Positions 1-4,551 of a stretch of DNA of 5,549 bases are shown here, piece by piece. Position numbers and translations under genes: made by a program. The notes below the pieces were generated by a model, which ran no database searches, was not told where the DNA came from, and saw nothing but the letters and a program-made list of their open reading frames with translations. Position 1 is the stretch's first letter; each line of letters starts with the position of its first letter. Source of the DNA: Nitrososphaerales archaeon TH526 (GTDB lineage: Archaea > Thermoproteota > Nitrososphaeria > Nitrososphaerales > Nitrososphaeraceae); contig JAATVR010000239.1 of the NCBI GenBank assembly GCA_014523665.1, positions 1 through 5,549 on the forward strand, given 5' to 3'.

Positions 1-573
1 GATACTCCTATCACCTATGAGTCTAACATAAACAAAGTCTGAAGTAACGATAGGTGGAGTACGAATATCTGCAAGTTGACTCCATACAAGGCACATCCCG
101 TTGTTCCTGAAGAAATTGTATGCAAGATCTTGAAACCATGATCTATGTCTTACTTCTACCGCATACCTGAAACCTTTGTCAAGGTATGGAATAATATTTC
201 TGAGGGCATCTAGGCCTTCTACAATATCTATGGAAGGCGGCAACTGGATTAGTAATGCCAATAATTTTTCCTTAAGTTCTGAGATAGATTCAAAGAAATA
301 ATTTAGTTGGTTCCCATCGAAATCTGATAATCTCTTATCATGTGTTATAACTTTAGGGAATTTTGCAGTGAATCGAAAGTTCTCTGGAGTCCTATTGTAC
401 CAATTCTTGACCATAAATTCATTGGGAATTCTGTAAAATGAGGAGTCAATTTCAACATAGTTAAAGACCTTCGAGTAATATTTTAACCATTTAGAATTTT
501 CAATACCCTTGGGATAGAATGGTCCTTGCCAAGATGAATATGACCATCCAGAACATCCTATGTAGTACTGCAA
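1..573 (-). CDS. DUF72 family protein, N-terminal part (runs off left edge)
   Basis: I translated the reverse strand by hand: 191 uninterrupted codons from position 573 to the window edge. The N-terminus reads YYIGCSGWSYSSWQGPFYP, the DUF72 signature, followed by VEIDSSFYRIPN, FRFTAKFPKVITHD, LLIQLPPS and YAVEVRHRSWF, all in the order expected for this TIM-barrel-like family (YecE family in bacteria). Members are usually about 240-280 residues, so roughly the last quarter lies outside. The biochemical role of DUF72 is not established. The start is TTG at 571-573: an in-frame TAG lies at 582-584, no ATG falls between them, and the family typically begins one or two residues before YYIG. A 6-bp-arm inverted repeat lies 24 bases upstream. 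The family call is firm; the start is fairly sure. Confidence 0.93.
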   Translation of the reverse strand, partial: MQYYIGCSGWSYSSWQGPFYPKGIENSKWLKYYSKVFNYVEIDSSFYRIPNEFMVKNWYNRTPENFRFTAKFPKVITHDKRLSDFDGNQLNYFFESISELKEKLLALLIQLPPSIDIVEGLDALRNIIPYLDKGFRYAVEVRHRSWFQDLAYNFFRNNGMCLVWSQLADIRTPPIVTSDFVYVRLIGDRSI

Positions 574-596
574 ATTCTTTGGTAGGTACTATGGAC

Positions 597-612
597 ACTC
601 TTGAATAAGAGT
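597..612. repeat. Inverted repeat ACTCTT-GAAT-AAGAGT upstream of the DUF72 gene
   Basis: Perfect 6-bp arms with a 4-base spacer, 24 to 39 bases upstream of the TTG start at 573. On the minus strand it contains CTTATTC, the only weakly TATA-like string at the right distance. It could be an operator overlapping the promoter. Arms this short can also arise by chance. Confidence 0.4.
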
Positions 613-632
613 TTCGAAGGTTTTCTTGAGTA

Positions 633-646
633 TTTTGCGCGCAAAA
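633..646. repeat. Palindrome TTTTGCGCGCAAAA
   Basis: A perfect 14-bp palindrome in the intergenic DNA between the end of the small heat-shock gene (704) and the start of the DUF72 gene (573), both on the minus strand. The same 12-bp core recurs exactly at 1580-1591 and in degenerate form elsewhere. The function is unknown. It could be a site for a dimeric DNA-binding protein, a gene boundary element or a methylation target. Confidence 0.6.
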
Positions 647-703
647 ACATGAAAGAGATTAACTAGATGGGATAATCAATCATGTTAACTGGTATCAAAT
701 TAT

Positions 704-1144
704 TTATTGTCTATCGAATTTAACCTCTAATATCCCATTTTTATAAGTCGCCTTGGCGGCCTCGGAGTCAATATTATAAGGAATGTCTAGTGTACGGGTG
801 CATCGTTTCCCTTCATTATTTAGATGTGAAATTGTAATCGAGTAAGTCTCATTGGCAACAACCTTGACGTTTTCTTTCTTATTGTTAATAGGAAGTTGGA
901 ACACTATTTTGATGTTCTTATCGGATACAATTACATCCTCGGAAAAGTCCTTTTCTACTTTTTCGATTCTGGACTCAATGGCCTTACCAGAAACTGGTAG
1001 AGTTTCAATCTTTCTTTTGAATTTCCTTACCTTTGCATTTTTGTTTGGTCTGGCTTCAGGATAAGAACTGTTTAGAACTATATCCACCGTTTCTTTTACG
1101 ACCTCACTTCTGATACCCATGTAAATCTCTGTGGACTCGCCCAT
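704..1144 (-). CDS. Small heat-shock protein, Hsp20/alpha-crystallin family
   Basis: This 146-residue protein ends with an alpha-crystallin domain at roughly residues 69-146. The C-terminal strand pattern LDIPYNIDSEAAKATYKNGI followed by LEVKF is the diagnostic part of the Hsp20 fold. The preceding strands VIVSDKNIKIVFQLP and ENVKVVANETYSITI match strands 2-5 of the domain. Hsp20 proteins are ATP-independent holdase chaperones that form cytoplasmic oligomers. The usual C-terminal IxI tail is missing: the protein stops six residues after GILE. Residues 1-68 are lysine-rich and not recognised. The ATG at 1144 lies directly after a TGA in its own frame and overlaps the upstream 64-codon frame by 49 bases, so the true N-terminus may lie in that frame. 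Confidence 0.8.
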   Translation of the reverse strand: MGESTEIYMGIRSEVVKETVDIVLNSSYPEARPNKNAKVRKFKRKIETLPVSGKAIESRIEKVEKDFSEDVIVSDKNIKIVFQLPINNKKENVKVVANETYSITISHLNNEGKRCTRTLDIPYNIDSEAAKATYKNGILEVKFDRQ

Positions 1145-1290
1145 TCATTCAGATCATCAAAAATACCGTAGAATTTCTTTGTCAAGTTATCAAACTCCCT
1201 CACTATTTCTAGTGCCATTAGATCTGGTTTGTCATCTGAAAATACATCCATCCATATCTCTATTTGTCTATTCCAGTAGTCTAGTGTCAA
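1096..1290 (-). CDS. 64-codon frame overlapping hsp20; possible frameshifted N-terminus
   Basis: It starts with TTG at 1288-1290, preceded in frame by a TAA three codons upstream, and ends at 1096, 49 bases inside the hsp20 reading frame. The first 45 or so residues (MTLDYWNRQIEIWMDVF..., FDNLTKKFYGIFDDLNEW) are helical and hydrophobic/acidic, like the variable N-terminal arms of archaeal Hsp20 proteins, which often carry FD.L...F patterns. The last 14 residues, which overlap hsp20, look like out-of-frame readthrough. A TATA-like box (TTTATTTTA on the minus strand, about 1313-1321) sits 23-31 bases upstream of the TTG, and no promoter is evident closer to hsp20. The two frames are therefore probably one transcript: either one gene broken by a one-base shift near 1135-1145, or two overlapping, coupled genes. 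No homologue was recognised for the short frame alone. Confidence 0.45.
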   Translation of the reverse strand: MTLDYWNRQIEIWMDVFSDDKPDLMALEIVREFDNLTKKFYGIFDDLNEWASPQRFTWVSEVRS

Positions 1291-1312
1291 CTGAACTTAC
1301 GTCCAATGAGGA

Positions 1313-1321
1313 TAAAATAAA
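1313..1321 (-). promoter_or_regulatory. TATA-like box for the hsp20 transcript
   Basis: On the minus strand this reads TTTATTTTA, 23-31 bases upstream of the TTG start at 1290. That spacing is what is expected for a leaderless or nearly leaderless archaeal transcript. It lies inside an AATGAGGATAAAATAAAGG string that recurs, with one base fewer, at 4554-4571. Confidence 0.4.
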
Positions 1322-1485
1322 GGTTGTCGGGCAGACATGTGAGTACAACTAGTCAAATATCGTCGACCTTTTGCACGCAAGAAACCCCCACTTGAAAATA
1401 AATGAGTCTATATGATCTAATATCGAAATGGCCATTAGGGGTTGCATTTTATGGGATATGTGACCTTAATCAAAACAACACCATG

Positions 1486-1537
1486 AAGGCGGGCGACTAC
1501 AGTGCCTTACATTCATTCTTCTATGGTCGCCTGCCTT
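1486..1537. repeat. Imperfect hairpin: 12-bp stem, 28-base loop
   Basis: AAGGCGGGCGAC (1486-1497) pairs with GTCGCCTGCCTT (1526-1537) along its whole length, the only non-Watson-Crick pair being G1491-T1532, a wobble in RNA. The loop is 1498-1525. It lies in DNA without a convincing gene, so it may be part of a structured RNA or a degenerate mobile fragment. No known RNA family was recognised. Confidence 0.45.
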
Positions 1538-1579
1538 TTCAATTGACACTCACAAGTACGATAATAACGATAATGGAAA

Positions 1580-1591
1580 TTTGCGCGCAAA
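1580..1591. repeat. Palindrome TTTGCGCGCAAA downstream of a minus-strand gene
   Basis: An exact second copy of the 12-bp core found at 634-645. It lies about 27 bases beyond the stop codon of the cysteine-containing gene (1619), so it may mark the transcript end. Confidence 0.6.
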
Positions 1592-1618
1592 ATACAAAAC
1601 CCTCCAAAAGGTCAACTG

Positions 1619-1873
1619 TTAATATTTTCTTTCTTCTAAATGGGGGAAGATCTTTAGTACGGTTTTCTTAACATCTTTAGGCATGTTTCGGTCTATTAAT
1701 GTCATGTGCAAGTCTTTTCTATTAATGCAAAGACCTGATTCATTTATTTTGTAGAACCATTGTATATCTACAAGACTTATAATTACAGTTGGTCTTCCGC
1801 AATCCCTCATAGCACATGACGAAAGGTCTCCTTTTCCAAAACATATGTGACCATTACTGCATTCAGATATCAT
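1619..1873 (-). CDS. Cysteine-containing orphan protein, 84 residues
   Basis: I do not recognise the family. The protein opens MISECSNGHICFGKGDLSSC and continues AMRDCG, placing cysteines at residues 5, 11, 20 and 25, with a histidine at residue 9. This arrangement could bind zinc or an iron-sulfur cluster. A further cysteine is at 49. The middle (PTVIISLVDIQWFYKI) looks like beta strands, and the end (KDVKKTVLKIFPHLEE) like an amphipathic helix, so a small folded cytosolic domain is likely. There is no signal peptide or membrane segment. The ATG at 1873 is the only good start, because an in-frame TAA lies two codons upstream. The gap to the stop of the oxidase-like gene upstream is 18 bases, so the two are probably co-transcribed and may share a function. 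That it is coding is inferred from length, composition and operon position. Confidence 0.6.
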   Translation of the reverse strand: MISECSNGHICFGKGDLSSCAMRDCGRPTVIISLVDIQWFYKINESGLCINRKDLHMTLIDRNMPKDVKKTVLKIFPHLEERKY

Positions 1874-1891
1874 ATGTTAAACATATTCTAT

Positions 1892-2365
1892 CTACTGTTT
1901 ACTGTAATCCCAAGTTGAGAAGTACTTGGGACTGATCTCCAATACTATTGAATCGCCCTTCTTCAGTTCATCTTTAAGTGCAATGGCCATCGGGTCTTCT
2001 GAATTTCCCAAATATCTGGCCATGATCTTTTCCCAAATACCAAGGTTAAAATTCACCTCTTTCAATATTCTCGCAGTTCCCTTTCCGCGTACTCCTTTAT
2101 ATGGTGGATTTGGGTCATCGACGCAAAAATAAACTGTCTCGTTCCTACTGAGATTATGGGTTTTCTTTGACTCTTTTGCGGTCAGAATATAGAACTTGTT
2201 CTCTAAGTGATCATAATAGTACCCTACAGGATGAATATTTGAATGACCTTTTTCGTCTACAGTTCCAAGGTGTAAATTCATAACCTTAGTTGTCAAGAAA
2301 TCCTTCAAGTCTCGTTCACTTAGTGGCGCGCCAAATCCTGGACTCGCGTTTAGGATCTTTAACAT
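1892..2365 (-). CDS. Pyridoxamine-5'-phosphate-oxidase-like FMN-binding protein
   Basis: This 157-residue protein has the split-barrel flavin-binding fold. Motifs in order: an N-terminal helix (SERDLKDFLTTKV), the strand pair LHLGTVDEKGHSNIHPVGYY (about 31-50), FYILTAKESKKTHNLSRN (58-75, phosphate-contacting strand), VYFCVDD (78-84), then GVRGKGTARIL (91-101) and a closing helix and strand. Proteins of this size class bind FMN, F420 or sometimes heme and act on small molecules; the substrate cannot be told from the sequence. It is not a true vitamin B6 oxidase: it is shorter than PdxH (about 210 residues) and no PdxH C-terminal segment is seen. The ATG at 2365 is supported by a TATA-like box 22-29 bases upstream. 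The next gene downstream begins 18 bases after the stop. Confidence 0.88.
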   Translation of the reverse strand: MLKILNASPGFGAPLSERDLKDFLTTKVMNLHLGTVDEKGHSNIHPVGYYYDHLENKFYILTAKESKKTHNLSRNETVYFCVDDPNPPYKGVRGKGTARILKEVNFNLGIWEKIMARYLGNSEDPMAIALKDELKKGDSIVLEISPKYFSTWDYSKQ

Positions 2366-2386
2366 ATAGAAAAGGCCATATTCGTG

Positions 2387-2394
2387 TATTTAAG
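2387..2394 (-). promoter_or_regulatory. TATA-like box of the oxidase-like gene
   Basis: The minus strand reads CTTAAATA, 22-29 bases upstream of the ATG at 2365, consistent with an almost leaderless archaeal transcript. Its presence in the 66-base gap argues that this gene is not solely dependent on the DUF1059 transcript. Confidence 0.5.
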
Positions 2395-2431
2395 TTATCT
2401 CAGAATTCATATTCTGCACATCAGCACGTAC

Positions 2432-2710
2432 TTAAATGACTGGCAAAATTTTATCAGGAACGTCTGAGGATTCATCTAGTATTTGTGCGCGCATCGAATC
2501 GCGGTATGAGTGTATATTCTCCCTTATCTTCATTTTCATGCATGTAGTCATCTCCTCAGGAATTATGGCATGATATTCATGCATGTGTATGATTGCATTC
2601 TGTATAATCCTGCATTCACTATCTCCAAAAATAACATGCCCGCAGTCTAGTCCTACATCTGAACATCGAATAATTAAGGATCTTAACAAACCTTTAGATA
2701 TTTGGGACAT
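2432..2710 (-). CDS. DUF1059 domain protein, 92 residues
   Basis: Residues 12-70 fit DUF1059: the opening LIIRCSDVGLDCGHVIFGDS, with cysteines 16 and 23, corresponds to the family's C-x-x-[VLM]-G-x-x-C-x-[FW] pattern. A helix (CRIIQNAIIHMHEYHAI) carrying the typical A/H-x-H-x-x-E/H-x-H residues follows, then a PEEM...K.KIRENI helix. The family is small, widespread in archaea and bacteria, and of unknown function; the conserved Cys/His residues suggest metal or small-ligand binding. The C-terminal 20 residues are acidic and proline-containing, beyond the domain. The ATG at 2710 sits 24-31 bases downstream of a good TATA-like box. The family call is fairly sure. Confidence 0.82.
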   Translation of the reverse strand: MSQISKGLLRSLIIRCSDVGLDCGHVIFGDSECRIIQNAIIHMHEYHAIIPEEMTTCMKMKIRENIHSYRDSMRAQILDESSDVPDKILPVI

Positions 2711-2733
2711 CTGAAAAACGCAGGAGAATATAC

Positions 2734-2741
2734 TATATTAA
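2734..2741 (-). promoter_or_regulatory. TATA-like box of the DUF1059 gene
   Basis: The minus strand reads TTAATATA, 24-31 bases upstream of the ATG at 2710. It is the best TATA match among the minus-strand genes here. Confidence 0.55.
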
Positions 2742-2829
2742 TACTGCCGCATATTATGCCAAGAATATACTAGACATTTATAGTGTCCTGCCAGGGAACA
2801 CCAAGATATTTACAATGCCAGTTAGTCGG

Positions 2830-3096
2830 TTAATGGGATTTGACGAACATTTCCTCCATCATATGGTATGTTATTATTACTTGCACGCCTTTTGGTGTAG
2901 TTTTGTATGCCATTTCCCCCTCTATATACTCAATAAGGCCACAGTGAACCAGATGGGCCAAATATTCCTTTACAATGTTATAAGGCAAACATGCCCTCAA
3001 CTCAATTTCCGTTATCCTGACCTTATTACCGTTGGTTACCTCCAGAATACATGGTATTATTTCTGACCTAGTTCTATGCCGGGGTTGCCTGGACAT
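2830..3096 (-). CDS. Winged helix-turn-helix regulator, copy A (88 residues)
   Basis: This is a stand-alone DNA-binding protein of the archaeal HTH_45 type. Helix 1 is RSEIIPCILEVTNG (10-23), helix 2 VRITEIELRACL (26-37), the recognition helix YNIVKEYLAHLVHCGLIEYI (39-58), the wing about 59-67 with the classic YKTTPKGVQVI, and a C-terminal helix (TYHMMEEMF) that normally forms the dimer interface. There is no sensor domain, so it either responds by cysteine or protein contacts or acts by its own level. Copy B at 3497-3763 matches it at 57 of 88 residues with no gap. It starts 130 bases from, and divergently to, a secreted-protein gene at 3227, a usual arrangement for local regulation (inference). 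Confidence 0.88.
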   Translation of the reverse strand: MSRQPRHRTRSEIIPCILEVTNGNKVRITEIELRACLPYNIVKEYLAHLVHCGLIEYIEGEMAYKTTPKGVQVIITYHMMEEMFVKSH

Positions 3097-3163
3097 CTCC
3101 CATTAGATTTTATTATGGAAGACTCATTTACTTATTTGTATTCAATGAAACTACTAGAAGAAT
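3097..3163 (-). promoter_or_regulatory. Duplicated upstream region of wHTH copy A
   Basis: The 67 bases upstream of the ATG align without gaps to 3764-3830 upstream of copy B, with about 47 of 67 matches by hand count. Within it, the minus strand carries AAATAAG at 3131-3137 (35-41 bases from the ATG, a TATA-like position). Further upstream is CTTCTAGTAGTT at 3149-3160, which is identical in both copies. The latter sits where a transcription-factor recognition element or activator site would be. Confidence 0.55.
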
Positions 3164-3187
3164 ATTGATAGATCTCTGATCGATGAA

Positions 3188-3196
3188 TTAAATATT
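3188..3196 (+). promoter_or_regulatory. TATA-like box of the acidic secreted protein gene
   Basis: TTAAATATT, 31-39 bases upstream of the ATG at 3227, implying a leader of only a few bases. It shares the 130-base divergent region with the promoter of wHTH copy A. Confidence 0.45.
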
Positions 3197-3226
3197 GAGG
3201 GTCAGGCAGTACGATTTATCGGAATA

Positions 3227-3460
3227 ATGGGATTACGATCACCTACATTCATCTGGATTTCAGTGTCTTTGCTATTATTACTGGAATACTTTGGCATTAT
3301 GACTGGTATCGATGCATATGCGTCCTCAGATTGTGACGGAAAATCATCTTCAACAGTGGATTGTCCATCCTCATCATCAGAAGAATCTGAAAACGACAAT
3401 AGCGATGATGACGGTGGAAGTATTGAGGGTCAAATTCCCTCAGCAATACCATTTCCTTAA
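3227..3460 (+). CDS. Small secreted acidic, serine-rich protein (77 residues)
   Basis: The N-terminus MGLRSPTFIWISVSLLLLLE is a signal peptide or anchor: a positive Arg at 4, then a hydrophobic core to about residue 27, followed by DAYA|SS, a plausible cleavage site after residue 32. The mature part is about 45 residues with two cysteines (36 and 46), a Ser/Asp/Glu-rich stretch (SSSSEESENDNSDDD) and a proline-containing tail. No family was recognised; short exported proteins of this style, with -AYA/-ASA cleavage sites, are common in Nitrososphaeria. It probably faces the pseudoperiplasm. The minus-strand frame opposite is read as an antisense shadow because the signal peptide, TATA box and start spacing all favour this strand. 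The stop is followed at once by GC-rich palindromic DNA. Confidence 0.62.
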   Translation: MGLRSPTFIWISVSLLLLLEYFGIMTGIDAYASSDCDGKSSSTVDCPSSSSEESENDNSDDDGGSIEGQIPSAIPFP

Positions 3461-3463
3461 TTC

Positions 3464-3486
3464 AGCGCGCGCCAAAATTTCGCGCA
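3464..3486. repeat. GC-rich degenerate palindromes in a convergent gene junction
   Basis: AGCGCGCGCC followed by AAAATTTCGCGC lies in the 36 bases between two converging genes (stops at 3460 plus and 3497 minus). It resembles the GCGCGC-core palindromes elsewhere in the window but is imperfect. It could be a shared transcription boundary. Confidence 0.4.
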
Positions 3487-3496
3487 GTCCCTCAAT

Positions 3497-3763
3497 CTAA
3501 GGGGATTTAACAAATAATTCCTCCATCTTATTGTATGTCATGAGTACCTGCATACCTTTCGGAGTAGTTTTGAACGTCCTCTCTCCCTCAATATATTCGA
3601 GTAGGTCGCATCGAAGTAGATGCAACAAATACTCTGTCAGTATGTTGTATAATAAGTACGTCTTGTACTGAATCTCTGTTCTTCTCACCATATTTCCATT
3701 AGTCACTTCTAGTATTGATGCAATTATTTCGGATCGGGATCTATGTTTGAGTTGCCTTGGCAT
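3497..3763 (-). CDS. Winged helix-turn-helix regulator, copy B (88 residues)
   Basis: Paralogue of the protein at 2830-3096: same length, ungapped, 57 of 88 residues identical. Best conserved are RSEII.. ILEVTNGN, TEI, the recognition-helix frame YNI..EYL.HL, EYIEGE, KTTPKG and the tail FVKS. The recognition helix itself differs (LLYNILTEYLLHLLRCDLLE here), so DNA specificity or partners may have changed. This copy keeps the single Cys in the recognition helix (residue 52) but lacks copy A's Cys16 and Cys36. It starts 139 bases from, and divergently to, the zinc-ribbon gene at 3903. The upstream region is a diverged copy of the one in front of copy A. Heterodimer formation between the two copies is possible but not shown. 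Confidence 0.88.
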   Translation of the reverse strand: MPRQLKHRSRSEIIASILEVTNGNMVRRTEIQYKTYLLYNILTEYLLHLLRCDLLEYIEGERTFKTTPKGMQVLMTYNKMEELFVKSP

Positions 3764-3830
3764 CTCTTATTCTATATTATTACTGAGGACATCTATTCTT
3801 ATTTATGACTAATGTAACTACTAGAAGATT
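3764..3830 (-). promoter_or_regulatory. Duplicated upstream region of wHTH copy B
   Basis: Counterpart of 3097-3163, with spacing to the start codon preserved to the base. The TATA-like AAATAAG is at 3798-3804 (minus strand) and the conserved CTTCTAGTAGTT is at 3816-3827. In the distal 33 bases, 26 positions are identical between the copies. Confidence 0.55.
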
Positions 3831-3902
3831 CTAATACAAGTATTGAGTTTGAGTTTGGAGATGAGAATCCGTAATAAGTTGTGTCGCAATACGATACATT
3901 AG

Positions 3903-4046
3903 ATGTTACGCGCAAATACCTATGTATGTAGGACATGCAGGTCCAATTTTCAATTGATTAAGATCTCGTCTTCACACGATAACCTGAGGTTCTGTCCTTT
4001 TTGCGGGCATTCAACTGTTGACCTGCATCAATTCATCTTCTGTTAG
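3903..4046 (+). CDS. Short zinc-ribbon protein, 47 residues
   Basis: Hand translation from the ATG at 3903 gives MLRANTYVCRTCRSNFQLIK and then ...HDNLRFCPFCGHSTVDLHQF, ending at a TAG at 4044-4046. Two cysteine knuckles, CRTC (residues 9-12) and CPFC (31-34) with GH following, are 18 residues apart, the layout of a rubredoxin-like zinc ribbon that binds one zinc. YVCRxCxxxF...FCPFCGHSTV is a typical small archaeal zinc-ribbon architecture. Such proteins usually contact nucleic acid or other proteins; the role here is unknown. Its divergent partner is wHTH copy B. A weak TATA-like TAATAAG lies at 3872-3878. The frame stays open for 36 further codons after the TAG (to 4157), with acidic content at first, so the stop could have shortened a longer protein; that extension overlaps the next promoter and start, which argues against it. 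Confidence 0.72.
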   Translation: MLRANTYVCRTCRSNFQLIKISSSHDNLRFCPFCGHSTVDLHQFIFC

Positions 4047-4107
4047 AACAGTGAAGTAACCGAAAATTCGCCTACAAGTAAAGACATTGAAACATCGTAC
4101 GACCTGT

Positions 4108-4113
4108 TATATG
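4108..4113 (+). promoter_or_regulatory. TATA-like box of the GY-rich secreted protein gene
   Basis: TTATAT, 26-31 bases upstream of the ATG at 4139. It helps to choose that ATG over the GTG at 4124, which would be only 11 bases from the box. Confidence 0.45.
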
Positions 4114-4138
4114 GAAGTATTGCGTGCAACAGGATCAT

Positions 4139-4453
4139 ATGTCAAACTGCATGTTGAACCTTTTTGTAACCGTTGTGGTCGTCCAAACATCGATCACGGT
4201 ATTTAACTATAATATGATTTTCGCATCATTCGGTGATGATGATGATAATGACAAGCCGATATTACCCAACTATCGAGAAGGATACGAAGTAGGAAAGGTG
4301 CAAGGAAGTAAAGATAACATTAGTGGTAACGAACATAATGACGGATGTCCTAGTGGGGACCGTAATATCCTCTATTGCATAGGATATGAGATAGGGTACA
4401 ATGATGGTTATTATGGCAATTCTAATACCGAGGATAATATGACAAGAGACTAG
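4139..4453 (+). CDS. Small secreted Gly/Tyr-rich protein (104 residues)
   Basis: From the ATG at 4139 the protein begins MSNCMLNLFVTVVVVQTSIT, a hydrophobic signal-peptide-like segment to about residue 29, with a likely cut near FAS|FG. Then comes an Asp run (DDDDND) and a domain containing GYEVGKVQG (48-56), a Cys pair (70 and 80: GCPSGDRNILYC) and GYEIGYNDGYYG (82-93). The repeated GYxxGxxxG turns around a probable disulfide are a pattern I associate with short exported proteins of Nitrososphaeria; the function is unknown. I chose ATG 4139 over GTG 4124 because AGGA sits five bases before it and because of TATA spacing; the longer form would add five residues. The N-region lacks the basic residues of a classical signal peptide, so a membrane anchor is possible. 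Confidence 0.68.
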   Translation: MSNCMLNLFVTVVVVQTSITVFNYNMIFASFGDDDDNDKPILPNYREGYEVGKVQGSKDNISGNEHNDGCPSGDRNILYCIGYEIGYNDGYYGNSNTEDNMTRD

Positions 4454-4529
4454 GATGGTGGCATGGCTCTACGCGACTTAATCGATAACTGAAATCCTTA
4501 ATGCAGTTAAATTAAGACGTTCTATAAGT

Positions 4530-4551
4530 GTATTTTTACGCATAAAAATAC
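4530..4551. repeat. Inverted repeat with 9-bp arms, GTATTTTTA-CGCA-TAAAAATAC
   Basis: Perfect 9-bp arms around a CGCA spacer, 77 bases after the secreted-protein stop and 27 bases before the start of the SnoaL-like pseudogene. It may be a regulator site overlapping the promoter of the downstream gene, or a transcription end element for the upstream one (T-rich on either strand). Confidence 0.5.

Larger units (their letters stand above)
1291..1618. other. Gene-less stretch with a hairpin and palindromes
   Basis: No reading frame here looks like a protein. A plus-strand frame from 1402 to 1671 crosses a palindrome, runs antisense into the next gene and has no recognisable family. The stretch does contain a degenerate GC palindrome (1369-1380), a 12-bp hairpin (1486-1537) and an exact GC palindrome (1580-1591). 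The left end serves as promoter for the hsp20 transcript. Confidence 0.55.

Noticed and set aside
1402..1671. Plus-strand frame of 89 codons with an ATG
   Set aside because: No recognisable family; it reads through a hairpin and an exact GC palindrome and ends antisense inside the cysteine-containing gene. Likely chance.
2485..2496. GCGCGC-containing string TTTGTGCGCGCA
   Set aside because: It lies in the coding region of the DUF1059 gene and is a poor match to the palindrome; counted as coding sequence.
3202..3399. Minus-strand frame opposite the acidic secreted protein
   Set aside because: Its Ser/Asp composition mirrors the other strand. The plus strand has the signal peptide, TATA box and a good ATG.
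3193..3432. TATTGAGGGTCA occurs at 3193-3204 and 3421-3432
   Set aside because: A single 12-base exact repeat is about what chance gives in a window of this size, and the second copy is inside coding sequence.
3930..3943. Near-palindrome GGACATGCAGGTCC
   Set aside because: It is within the zinc-ribbon coding sequence around the first cysteine knuckle; explained by coding.
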